This document shows positions 1 to 6,774 of a stretch of DNA of 10,768 nt, piece after piece. This DNA comes from Actinomycetota bacterium. Lineage in GTDB: Bacteria > Actinomycetota > Acidimicrobiia > Acidimicrobiales > JACCXE01. Below the pieces are notes generated by a model. It did no database searches. It was not told where the DNA came from and saw nothing but the letters and a program-made list of their open reading frames with translations. Position 1 is the stretch's first letter; the number at the start of each line of letters is the position of its first letter. The position numbers were made by a program, and so were the translations under genes. The DNA is taken from positions 1 to 10,768 of the forward strand of contig JACCXE010000134.1 in assembly GCA_013697265.1 (NCBI GenBank), written 5' to 3'.

Positions 1-818
1 GCCAGCCCGCTGCCGATTTCGGTCGGGAAGCTGAACAAATCGAGTTCGGCGCCCAGCTTGCGGTGGTCGCGCTTCTCCGCTTCCTCCAAGCGCACGAGGT
101 GTTCCGCGAGCGCCTTCTTCGACTCCCACGCGGTGCCATAGATGCGCTGAAGCTGTTGGTTGTGTTCGTCGCCGCGCCAGTAGGCCCCGGCCACCCGCAT
201 CAGCTTGAACTGACCGAGCTTGCCGGTGGACGGGACGTGTGGGCCCCGGCACAGGTCGACGAACGAGTCACCGTTGCGATAGCTGGTGACCACTCCGTCG
301 CCGGCGCCTTCGGCCGCGTCGACGCCCTGGATGATCTCGCGCTTGTAGGGCTGATCGGCGAAAAGGGCGAGGCCTTCTTCGATGGTGTGCTCGGCGCGGA
401 CGAAGGGCTGGTCGGACTTCACGATCACGCGCATGCGCTCTTCGATACGGGCCAGGTCGTCTTCGATGAAGTGGACACCGCCCGGCAATTCGAAGTCGTA
501 ATAAAACCCGTCGGAGATGGACGGGCCGATAGCGAACTTCGCCCCCGGCCACAGCTGGGTGACTGCTTGGGCCAGAACGTGCGCGGTCGAGTGCCGCAAC
601 ACATGACGGCCTTCTTCGGTGCTGGCGGTGATTATCGCCACCGACGCACCGTCGGTCAGGGGCACGCTGAGATCGACTTCTTCGCCGTCGACCACGGCGG
701 CCACCGCATCCTTGGCGAGGCGCTGACCGATGGAGGCGGCGAGGTCGGCCGTCGTCGTGTCCTTCTCCAGAGACTTTTGTGAGCCATCTGGGAGAGTGAC
801 GGTGATCTGGTCAGCCAT
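1..818 (-). CDS. thrS: Threonyl-tRNA synthetase, N-terminal part (cut by window edge)
   Basis: Charges tRNA-Thr with threonine in the cytoplasm. Only the first 272 or so residues are inside the window; the catalytic class II core and anticodon-binding domain lie beyond base 1. The protein starts MADQITVTLPDGS. Residues 1-65 look like the TGS domain. The second domain, which removes mischarged serine, follows with its HxxxH motif (HSTAH, 76-80) and the DLCRGPH motif (188-194, with C190 and H194). The run GFYYDF (104-109) is also typical of ThrS. The ATG at 816-818 is preferred because a TANNNT box sits six bases before it and there is no Shine-Dalgarno sequence. It follows the secreted metallopeptidase gene on the same strand after a 44-base gap and probably has its own promoter. 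Identification is secure; the 3' end is not visible. Confidence 0.96.
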   Translation of the reverse strand, partial: MADQITVTLPDGSQKSLEKDTTTADLAASIGQRLAKDAVAAVVDGEEVDLSVPLTDGASVAIITASTEEGRHVLRHSTAHVLAQAVTQLWPGAKFAIGPSISDGFYYDFELPGGVHFIEDDLARIEERMRVIVKSDQPFVRAEHTIEEGLALFADQPYKREIIQGVDAAEGAGDGVVTSYRNGDSFVDLCRGPHVPSTGKLGQFKLMRVAGAYWRGDEHNQQLQRIYGTAWESKKALAEHLVRLEEAEKRDHRKLGAELDLFSFPTEIGSGL

Positions 819-824
819 CGCCCA

Positions 825-830
825 AGATTA
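825..830 (-). promoter_or_regulatory. Putative -10 box of a leaderless thrS transcript
   Basis: On the minus strand the hexamer TAATCT fits the actinobacterial -10 pattern TANNNT and ends exactly six bases before the thrS ATG. This is the spacing expected when transcription begins at the A of the start codon. No Shine-Dalgarno sequence lies in the gap, which agrees with leaderless translation. A convincing -35 box is not visible. Inferred from sequence pattern only. Confidence 0.45.
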
Positions 831-862
831 CGGGCGCGACCCGCGAACGCCGAACCGATTAC

Positions 863-2077
863 CTAGCCGCGGCGCAACGCGCCGATCAGTTCCCCCGTCG
901 TCAGGCCGAGCACGGCGAGCGACTTGTCCACCACATAGTCCGAATTGCCCGGCCGCACGATGTCGGCGCCCATGGCTTTGAAGAAGTCGAAGGGCGCGGC
1001 CTTGCCCTTGAGAACGGCGAGTTCCGCGACGAGCGACTTCGAGTCGCGGTAGGCCCGGACGATGTCGGTTTGGCTACCGGCTCCGAACTGGTCGTTGCGC
1101 GGAGGCGTGTCGTTCAACTGCGGCGTCGGCGCCTCGGGCTTGGGCAGGCCGGTGGCGATCCAGTCCGCCAAGCCCTCCTGCGCCCACGCCGGCGTGTATG
1201 GCCCGGTGTAGGCGGCACCGGCGGCGTGAACGAACTCGTGCACCAACGTCTCGGTTTGTTGCGCGGTGCCGTAGCGGGACAGGTTGGTGTCCTGCACGTA
1301 GAGCCGGGGCACGGTGGCTCGGAGCGACTCGGGGTCGAAGGCGTAGCTGATGAAGGCCACGAATTTCTTCACGTCAATTGTCGCTTGGATGATCGTGGCC
1401 AGTTCGTCGGGCGAGCTCGGCACGAAGCCGACCAGGCGACCGGGCCAGGGCAGCGTCCAACGCTGGGCGATAGTGCGCAACGCGTTCTCGGCGCTCGCGG
1501 CCAGCGCCTGCCCTCGATCACGATTTTCCGGATGCACGATCAGCATCACGTGCGGGGTTTGGAGCGTAACGACCGGAGCCAGATCCCACATCGACTCGGT
1601 CGGCTCGAGGCCGAGGTCGGTGACGTCGTCGTTACCGCCGACGTACCACTTGCCGTCGCGCTGCACATAGGTCCACCACATGTCGTCGAGGCCGGGCGCG
1701 TCGGCGTCGAGCGTGAACTGCAACGCCCGGATGGTCTGCGGGAGATACACAGTCGCGCCGCCGTATTCGCTGCGGCTGACGGCGCGGGTGAGGTCGCCGA
1801 TCAGGTCGACGCGGACGTCGTAGGACAACGACTGCACGGGCAGCGACGTCAGCCCGTCGAACGACTTGAGCTGCGCGTCGCGAAACGCCGCTGGTGCCTG
1901 CGGGTCGATCGTGTCGGCGAACGCGGCGCGATCACTTGCGACCTCGGCTTTAGCCCGCGCGGTGAGCAGGGTCTTCACCGCGTCGAGCGGTGACGCGGCC
2001 GCGGCCTGCGTAGGCGCGGTGAGCGTGGCGCTGATCGTGAGCGCGAGCAGCGCGGTGACCAGCGCCCGCCGGAGCAC
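863..2077 (-). CDS. Secreted gluzincin-like metallopeptidase with NTF2-like N-terminal region
   Basis: Probably an exported zinc-dependent hydrolase of 404 residues. With the GTG start at 2077 the protein begins with a signal peptide: positive n-region (LRRA), hydrophobic core (LVTALLALTISATL), then TQAAAA near residues 22-28 as a signal peptidase I site. Residues about 30-150 have an NTF2/SnoaL-like pattern, including a WWTYVQRDGKWYVGG stretch. HEFVH at 280-284 is a clear HExxH zinc motif, and QEGLADW supplies a glutamate (E301) 17 residues after the second histidine, as in gluzincins. The start is fixed by context: GTG shares one base with the mshC stop (TAGTG). An in-frame extension to 2188 would add an arginine-rich shadow of mshC and is rejected. 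Substrate unknown; it could have lost activity, but the zinc residues are intact. Confidence 0.82.
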   Translation of the reverse strand: MLRRALVTALLALTISATLTAPTQAAAASPLDAVKTLLTARAKAEVASDRAAFADTIDPQAPAAFRDAQLKSFDGLTSLPVQSLSYDVRVDLIGDLTRAVSRSEYGGATVYLPQTIRALQFTLDADAPGLDDMWWTYVQRDGKWYVGGNDDVTDLGLEPTESMWDLAPVVTLQTPHVMLIVHPENRDRGQALAASAENALRTIAQRWTLPWPGRLVGFVPSSPDELATIIQATIDVKKFVAFISYAFDPESLRATVPRLYVQDTNLSRYGTAQQTETLVHEFVHAAGAAYTGPYTPAWAQEGLADWIATGLPKPEAPTPQLNDTPPRNDQFGAGSQTDIVRAYRDSKSLVAELAVLKGKAAPFDFFKAMGADIVRPGNSDYVVDKSLAVLGLTTGELIGALRRG

Positions 2078-3189
2078 TACAGCGAGACGCCCAGCAGCTT
2101 CGCGGCGGTCGACACCCCGTGGCCCGCTTGGGCCGCCGTGTCGATCGCGGCAATCGCGCCGGGCGTGTCGAGGTCGTCGTCCAAGCACGCCCGCACGTCG
2201 TCACACGCGGCGTCGCCGTTGCCGTGCTCACGCCACGCCGCCAGCCGAGCGGTAGCGTCGGGCATCAACTGATCGTTCCAGTCCCACCCCGGGCGGTAGT
2301 GGTGGTTGAGCACGGCGAGGCGGATGGCGTTGGGCTCCCACTCTTTGCAGAGGTGTTCGGCGAACACGAGGTTGCCGAGCGACTTGCTCATCTTCTCGCC
2401 GTCGAGGCGCACCATGCCCACGTGCATCCAGTGCTTCACGAACGTGGAGCCGGTCGCGGCCTCAGACTGCGCCGCCTCGCACTCGTGGTGGGGAAAAATT
2501 AGGTCGGAACCGCCGCCGTGCAGGTCGATGGTTTCGCCCAGCTCGCGCATGGCCAGCGCCGAGCACTCGATGTGCCAGCCCGGCCGCCCCCGTCCCCAGA
2601 GCGATTCCCACCACGGCTCGTCGTCGGCCGAGGGCTGCCACAGCACGAAGTCGAGCGGGTCTTTCTTGTTGGGATCGTCGACGTTGCCGCCCCGTTCACG
2701 CGCGTACTCGAGCATCTGGTCGCGCGAGTAGTGGCTGACCTCGCCGAACTGGGGCCAACTACCGACCGAGAAGTACACGGCGCCGCCCGTCTGGTAGGCG
2801 TGGCCCGAGTCGAGCACCATCCCGATGAAGCCAAGGATGTCGGGGATGGCCGACGTTGCTCGCGGCTCGGAGAAACTGGGCAGCAGGCCGAGCGCCTCCA
2901 TGGATGCGTCGAACTTCGCGATCTCCTCAGCGGCAAGGTCGAGGTAGTACACGCCGACCTCGCGTGCCTTGCGCAGAATGTCGTCGTCGACGTCGGTGAC
3001 GTTGCGCACGCACTGGGTGTCATGGCCGAGGTCGCGCAGCCGACGCTGCAACACGTCGTACGCGAGATACGCCGCCACGTGGCCGATGTGGGCCGAGTCG
3101 TACGGCGTGATGCCGCACGTGTACATCTTCACCGTCGGGTCGGGCGTGAAGTCGACAACGGCCTGACGGGCCGTGTCGTATAGCTTCAT
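2077..3189 (-). CDS. mshC: L-cysteine:1D-myo-inositol 2-amino-2-deoxy-alpha-D-glucopyranoside ligase (MshC)
   Basis: ATP-dependent ligase of mycothiol synthesis: it activates cysteine as the adenylate and joins it to GlcN-Ins, giving Cys-GlcN-Ins, in the cytoplasm. It is a 370-residue CysRS-fold protein that lacks the C-terminal tRNA-binding extension of true cysteinyl-tRNA synthetases. CGITPYD (25-31) is the MshC form of the motif that reads CGPTVYD in CysRS. The HIGH signature is at 34-37, and KMSKSLGN begins at 266. Candidate zinc ligands are C25, C209 (WHIECSA) and a histidine of PHHE near 234. The ATG at 3189 is chosen over an in-frame TTG at 3213 because LYDTA then sits at the normal N-terminus. 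It lies 28 bases after the F420 reductase stop, and its stop overlaps the next start. CysS is the alternative, but motifs and length favour MshC. Confidence 0.9.
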   Translation of the reverse strand: MKLYDTARQAVVDFTPDPTVKMYTCGITPYDSAHIGHVAAYLAYDVLQRRLRDLGHDTQCVRNVTDVDDDILRKAREVGVYYLDLAAEEIAKFDASMEALGLLPSFSEPRATSAIPDILGFIGMVLDSGHAYQTGGAVYFSVGSWPQFGEVSHYSRDQMLEYARERGGNVDDPNKKDPLDFVLWQPSADDEPWWESLWGRGRPGWHIECSALAMRELGETIDLHGGGSDLIFPHHECEAAQSEAATGSTFVKHWMHVGMVRLDGEKMSKSLGNLVFAEHLCKEWEPNAIRLAVLNHHYRPGWDWNDQLMPDATARLAAWREHGNGDAACDDVRACLDDDLDTPGAIAAIDTAAQAGHGVSTAAKLLGVSL

Positions 3190-3217
3190 CGAGCCCGCCG
3201 GCTCAGGAAGCAACGCA

Positions 3218-3874
3218 CTACGCGTCGATGCCGGTGAGGCGCACCGCGGCCCGCGTCTTGTAGCGGACGTTCAGCTGGAGGATCACCGCCGCGAACGCTT
3301 CGATGGCCAGTGCGTTCGACAAACGGCCCGAGTCGAGCGCTCGACACCCCGGAATCAGTCGCACGATCTCGGTGGTGGCCTCGATCGCCGACTTGTGGTC
3401 CGAACAGATCAGCACGTCGCTCTCGACGGGATGGTCGATGTCGGCGAGCTCGCGAGCCGGCAGGTGATGAAACGCGGCCGCCACCTGCGACGCCGGCAGC
3501 ACGGCCTGCACCGACGCTGCGACCGATCCGCGCGGTGGCACCAGCGGCTGAAACTCGTCGCCGACCTTGGCCAGCGCGTTGGCCATCGAGATCACGACCT
3601 TGCCCGCAAGTTGGTTGGCCACGCTCTGCGCCGTAACCGCGGTCGCGTCCCACGGGGTGGCCAGAACCACGATGTCGGCCGACGCGGCGCGCTTGTTATC
3701 GCCGCCGTCGAGCAACAGGCTCCGGTCTGGCCACTTCTTGAGGAGTTCCTCGACCTTGTCGTCGGCCCGATCTTTCGTCCGCGAGCCGATCGTCACTTCG
3801 AGGCCAACCGAGGCCAGACGAACCGCCAACCCCGAACCGGCGGGACCGGTTCCACCAAGTACGCCCACATGCAT
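3218..3874 (-). CDS. npdG: NADPH-dependent F420 reductase (F420H2:NADP+ oxidoreductase)
   Basis: Transfers hydride between coenzyme F420 and NADP(H) in the cytoplasm, linking the F420 pool to the NADPH pool. The protein has 218 residues, the usual size for this family. MHVGVLGGTGPAGSGLAVRLA at the N-terminus is the Rossmann GxGxxG-type loop (about residues 7-15), followed by IGSR (29-32), where the serine-arginine pair binds the 2'-phosphate of NADP in this family. The C-terminal LNVRYKTRAAVRLTGI is also characteristic. The start is the ATG at 3872-3874, preceded by a GGCAGG-like ribosome site; a longer in-frame reading to 4066 is low-complexity shadow sequence. The gene lies 43 bases after the flavin-reductase-like gene and 28 before mshC. 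It shows that the host makes F420. Confidence 0.9.
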   Translation of the reverse strand: MHVGVLGGTGPAGSGLAVRLASVGLEVTIGSRTKDRADDKVEELLKKWPDRSLLLDGGDNKRAASADIVVLATPWDATAVTAQSVANQLAGKVVISMANALAKVGDEFQPLVPPRGSVAASVQAVLPASQVAAAFHHLPARELADIDHPVESDVLICSDHKSAIEATTEIVRLIPGCRALDSGRLSNALAIEAFAAVILQLNVRYKTRAAVRLTGIDA

Positions 3875-3917
3875 GGCGTCAGCCTGCCACGCGAACCGCG
3901 GTAGCGATGCTCCATGG

Positions 3918-4424
3918 TCAGGCGGGATGGCCGGGGTCGATGCCGCGAGCCTCACCAAACTGGAGATTCTCGACCGGCGCCGCGCGTGCCGCCACCGGCT
4001 CGAGCACGTGGCCGAGGTGGTCGCCCAGCTCGACGCGCTCGATGATGCGCCCCACGAACCACGCATCGACGCCGTCGAGGATCGGCACGCCCTGAGGACC
4101 GTCGTGCCACTGGCATTGGGCGAATTTGTCGGTGACGTCGTCCGTCGTGCCGCCGAAGAGCTCAGCTAGTTCCTTCTCATCCCGGTCGAGCACGTGCACG
4201 CCCATGTGCGTGGCCCGCCCGGCTATCTCAAAGGTGTGATTCTTCACCGAGAGCGCGACGAGGAAGCGCAGCGGCTTGATGCTGCATTGCGTCGCGAACC
4301 CCACCAGACAGCCGGCGCGTTCGCTTCCGTCCGCGGTGGTAACGATGAAGAGCGGGTAGTCGAGTTCGCCCATGAGCCGGTCGAACTCGCTCGTGACGTC
4401 GGAAGCCTTCGAGTCTGGAGACAC
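3918..4424 (-). CDS. Flavin reductase-like domain protein
   Basis: A 168-residue protein of the flavin reductase-like (FMN-binding split-barrel) family. Members reduce flavin with NAD(P)H or use bound flavin in small redox reactions; the actual substrate here cannot be told. Visible family marks are FDRLMGELDYPLFIVTT (14-30), GCLVGFATQCSI (38-49), the downstream SVKNHTFE (59-66), and GDHLGHVLEPV (134-144), which matches the conserved GDH segment near the end of the family. The GTG at 4424 is chosen because it follows the DUF6285 stop by 16 bases, with a purine-rich AAGAGAG just before it, although the spacing of 3 bases is short. An internal ATG at MGELDY would cut into the domain. F420 binding instead of FMN is possible given the F420 reductase next door, but that is inference. 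Confidence 0.83.
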   Translation of the reverse strand: MSPDSKASDVTSEFDRLMGELDYPLFIVTTADGSERAGCLVGFATQCSIKPLRFLVALSVKNHTFEIAGRATHMGVHVLDRDEKELAELFGGTTDDVTDKFAQCQWHDGPQGVPILDGVDAWFVGRIIERVELGDHLGHVLEPVAARAAPVENLQFGEARGIDPGHPA

Positions 4425-4440
4425 GAACTCTCTTACCCGT

Positions 4441-4794
4441 TTAAGGCGAGTTTGCGATGTACTTCGGGTTGGCGACGGTGAGCTTGTCCCGCACCGCGGC
4501 GCGTACCACCGCCACAACATCAGCGAGCCGGTCGTCCAACGCGCCGGACGCGATCGCGGCGGACAACTCTTTTTCCGACGCAATGCCTAGGGTCGCCAAC
4601 CGTTCGGCGTGCGCGTCGGCCTGTTCGACACCAACGGTCAACTCGCGCTGGACCATGTTCAGCACGTTGATCGCCACGCGGGTGTGGAACTGCACGCGCC
4701 CCTCGGTCGCGGTCATCACGTCCCGCTCGAGGAATTCGCGCACCGCCTCGACGAGCTCGGAGGCGGTCGGTACGTCATGGACGTCGTCGGTCAT
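4441..4794 (-). CDS. DUF6285 family protein
   Basis: A 117-residue, probably all-helical soluble protein. The layout PTASELVEAVREFLERDV (9-26), then GRVQFHTRVAINVLNMVQREL and a C-terminal VRDKLTVANPKY, matches my recollection of the DUF6285 family, whose members commonly sit beside ACAD10/11-type phosphotransferase genes. That is exactly the arrangement here: its ATG overlaps the phosphotransferase stop by four bases (ATGA at 4791-4794), suggesting translational coupling. No signal peptide, membrane segment, cysteine or obvious catalytic motif is seen. It may be a partner or small regulatory subunit of the kinase-like enzyme, but no biochemical role is known to me. Confidence 0.85.
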   Translation of the reverse strand: MTDDVHDVPTASELVEAVREFLERDVMTATEGRVQFHTRVAINVLNMVQRELTVGVEQADAHAERLATLGIASEKELSAAIASGALDDRLADVVAVVRAAVRDKLTVANPKYIANSP

Positions 4795-5699
4795 GACGGC
4801 CACCCGGCGGCATCGAAGTTGCCCAACAAGTCCCACTCCGTTTCGCAGACGCGCCGCCCGATCGCCGCGAGTTCCACCGACCGAACTGCGCCGCTGCGGT
4901 GCGTCGCAGCCTGCGCGATGCAGATCACACCCCACGAGAGGTTGGCGGCCGCCTCCCACCAGTTCAACGCGGCGCGGTCCACTTCGACGCCCGACGCCGC
5001 CTCGTATCCGGCCACTAGGTCGTCATAAGTCCCGAACCCGCCAACGGGCAAGAGGCCCCCGAAGCGCCACGCGTTCGCGCACAGCCATCCCAGGTCTTCG
5101 ATCGGATCGCCGATGTGGGCCAACTCCCAGTCGAGAACGGAACGCACACCTTCGGGCCCCACGATCAGGTTGCCGTTGCGAAAGTCGCCATGCACGAGCG
5201 TGCGCCGCGTGGTGGACGGGCGACGCGCCCGCAGCCACTTCAACGCGAGGTCAAACGTCGGGTGCGGCTCGTCGAACATCGCGTAAACGCCGGCGTACTT
5301 TTCGAGCGGGTCGTCGTCGGGCAGACCACCCGTGGCGTCGGTTGGGATCGAGTGGATCGCAGCGAGGATCTCGCCGCACTGGCGCGCCATGAGCGGACGC
5401 GCATCGGCGTACTCGTCGTCGCGCAGGATGCGACGAGCGATCGTCTCGCCTTCGACGTGGTTCATCACAATGTAGGGCGCGCCAACCCCGTCGCCACCGT
5501 CGCCGCTGGCGACCACATCGGGCACCGGCACGCCTGCGGCGCGCGCGGCGCGCAACAGGTCGGCCTCGCGGGCCAGCCCGCCGGCCACGGCACCGGGCGG
5601 GTCTTTGCGCAGGATCAGCGCACGTCCGTCGGCGCTGAACGACAACGTCTCGCGACTGGCGCCGCCGGAAAGGCGACGCAGGCCGTCGATCCCCTTCAC
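4791..5699 (-). CDS. ACAD10/11-type phosphotransferase (APH fold)
   Basis: Kinase-like enzyme of the aminoglycoside phosphotransferase superfamily, of the subgroup related to the kinase domain of ACAD10/ACAD11, which in animals acts on hydroxyacyl substrates. With the GTG start used here it has 302 residues. LRRLSGGASRET (8-19) is the nucleotide-binding loop, followed by a lysine at 32 and a glutamate at 45 as likely ATP contacts. HGDFRNGN (170-177) is the catalytic Brenner-type motif, and LDWELAHIGDP (189-199) carries the metal-binding aspartate. Only the start is doubtful: the family normally has some 15-25 residues before the loop, and the frame continues upstream as STEPLADALATILD to a CTG at 5744, which overlaps the peptidase stop as CTGA. 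The gene overlaps DUF6285 by four bases. Antibiotic resistance is unlikely given this context. Confidence 0.88.
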   Translation of the reverse strand: MKGIDGLRRLSGGASRETLSFSADGRALILRKDPPGAVAGGLAREADLLRAARAAGVPVPDVVASGDGGDGVGAPYIVMNHVEGETIARRILRDDEYADARPLMARQCGEILAAIHSIPTDATGGLPDDDPLEKYAGVYAMFDEPHPTFDLALKWLRARRPSTTRRTLVHGDFRNGNLIVGPEGVRSVLDWELAHIGDPIEDLGWLCANAWRFGGLLPVGGFGTYDDLVAGYEAASGVEVDRAALNWWEAAANLSWGVICIAQAATHRSGAVRSVELAAIGRRVCETEWDLLGNFDAAGWPS

Positions 5700-5740
5700 G
5701 TCGAGGATCGTCGCCAGCGCGTCGGCGAGCGGTTCGGTGC

Positions 5741-6700
5741 TCAGCAGTAGGTCCGGAGGGTGCCGTAGGGGTTCACGGCTGCACCGTTGCCCGGGTGAAT
5801 CTCGAAATGCAAATGCGCCGGCCCGCCGCGTGCGTTGCCCGAGGTGCCGACGTAGCCGACCACTTGACCCTGCGCGACGCGACCCGCGGCGCCGAAACGG
5901 CTGAGGTGGGCGCCGTAGTAGGTGTTGCCGTCGACGCCGTGCAAGAAGTAGCCCTTGCCGCCAAGGCCGCGGTCGTGCTGCACAACGGTGCCGGCGACCG
6001 AAGCAACGATCGGCGTGCCCGACGGGGACAACATGTCCGTGCCCTTGTGCCGGCGGCCACCCGAGCGCGGTTGGCCCCAGTCGTTGGTGAACGCGCGCGC
6101 GCCCTGTACCGGGCAGACCCAAGCACCGGTGGCCAGAACCCGCAGGCCCGACTTTTGTGCCTTCATCGCCTTGCCCAGGCTGATGAGCTGCGCCATGACG
6201 GCGGCGCGCTGGGCGCGCTGCCTCGATACGGCGGCCTCGCGATCGCGCATGCGTGCTTCGAGCGCGCGCTGCGTTACCGACTCGTCCTGAAGCAAGATCC
6301 GGTACGCGTCGAGCTTGTCAACCGAGCCCAACGCGACCGTGCGGGCCAGGTAATGGGTGCGTGCTAGCCGGGCGGGGTCGTCGACCAGGGCGTAAGTGGC
6401 GCCGCCGCCGGACTGGTATTCACGAATCGCGTAGTCGCGCAGATTCGTCTGGAGTTCGTCGAGCTTTTTGCGGTTCGCCGTCGACTGGGCCCGGAATCGC
6501 GCCACGTCGGCTTTGGCCTTGTTCGATTCGTCGATTGCCTGGTTCAGTTTGGCCGCCGCCGCGTTGGCCGCCTTTTGCGCGGTAGCGATTTTCTGGTCGA
6601 CGGGCGGAGCCTTGGCGCTCGCAGGCTCGGCCAGACCGACGACCGCGACCGAGGCGACCAGCACTACAACCGCAGTCAGGCGAAAGCCCCTCGCAACCAC
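5741..6700 (-). CDS. Secreted M23/LytM-family peptidase with N-terminal coiled coil
   Basis: Cell-envelope zinc peptidase of 319 residues, of the type that cuts peptidoglycan cross-links or activates amidases (EnvC/NlpD-like layout). It has a signal peptide (residues 1-29, ending PASA), then a long charged helical region, probably coiled coil (about 33-95 and 138-185), then a LytM domain from about 195. Zinc and catalytic residues are present: H218 and D222 (HKGTD), H265 (YYGAHLS), and H296 and H298 (HLHFE), so it should be active. Two cysteines, C196 and the C-terminal residue C319, could form a disulfide in the exported domain. The GTG start at 6700 fits the signal peptide. It is the first gene after the aldehyde dehydrogenase terminator and so probably leads the downstream operon; its stop overlaps the possible CTG start of the phosphotransferase. 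Confidence 0.92.
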   Translation of the reverse strand: MVARGFRLTAVVVLVASVAVVGLAEPASAKAPPVDQKIATAQKAANAAAAKLNQAIDESNKAKADVARFRAQSTANRKKLDELQTNLRDYAIREYQSGGGATYALVDDPARLARTHYLARTVALGSVDKLDAYRILLQDESVTQRALEARMRDREAAVSRQRAQRAAVMAQLISLGKAMKAQKSGLRVLATGAWVCPVQGARAFTNDWGQPRSGGRRHKGTDMLSPSGTPIVASVAGTVVQHDRGLGGKGYFLHGVDGNTYYGAHLSRFGAAGRVAQGQVVGYVGTSGNARGGPAHLHFEIHPGNGAAVNPYGTLRTYC

Positions 6701-6708
6701 GCGCGGAG

Positions 6709-6714
6709 AGCCTA
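6709..6714 (-). promoter_or_regulatory. Possible -10 box for the M23-peptidase operon
   Basis: On the minus strand TAGGCT fits TANNNT and ends eight bases before the GTG of the M23 peptidase. No Shine-Dalgarno sequence is visible in the gap, so transcription would begin at or within a base or two of the start codon. It lies just downstream of the aldehyde dehydrogenase terminator, where a new promoter is expected. No clear -35 box. Pattern-based and tentative. Confidence 0.3.
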
Positions 6715-6731
6715 ACGACCCGGAAATAGAA

Positions 6732-6753
6732 AAGGCCGGGCCGTCCCGGCCTT
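6732..6753 (-). terminator. Intrinsic terminator of the aldehyde dehydrogenase gene
   Basis: A perfect 9-base-pair GC-rich stem (AAGGCCGGG paired with CCCGGCCTT) closes a four-base loop. Read on the minus strand it is followed by TTTCTATTT. It begins 21 bases past the aldehyde dehydrogenase stop and ends before the M23 peptidase gene, so it separates the two transcription units. The T-run is interrupted by one C and one A, but the stem is strong. Confidence 0.85.
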
Positions 6754-6774
6754 CTCACACGAGAGTGAGTGGAA

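Noticed and set aside
63..782. Long plus-strand open frame opposite thrS
   Set aside because: It is the antisense shadow of a clearly recognised thrS frame and shows no domain or ribosome site.
1070..1993. 307-codon plus-strand open frame opposite the secreted metallopeptidase
   Set aside because: GC-rich shadow, rich in Arg, Gly and Val, with no recognisable motif; the minus-strand frame has a signal peptide and HExxH site.
2078..2188. N-terminal extension of the metallopeptidase to an upstream start at 2188
   Set aside because: The extra 37 residues are an arginine-rich shadow of mshC and would bury the signal peptide; the GTG at 2077 fits both.
2077..3189. Cysteinyl-tRNA synthetase (cysS) as the identity of this gene
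   Set aside because: The CGITPYD motif, 370-residue length and lack of the C-terminal tRNA-binding extension indicate MshC.
3191..3204. Small hairpin (GAGCC/GGCTC) just before the mshC ATG, considered as a terminator or regulatory stem
   Set aside because: Only five base pairs, no T-run, and common by chance at this GC content.
4791..5744. Aminoglycoside-resistance kinase
   Set aside because: The fold is shared, but the LSGGASRET loop and the DUF6285 partner point to the ACAD10/11-like group in metabolism.
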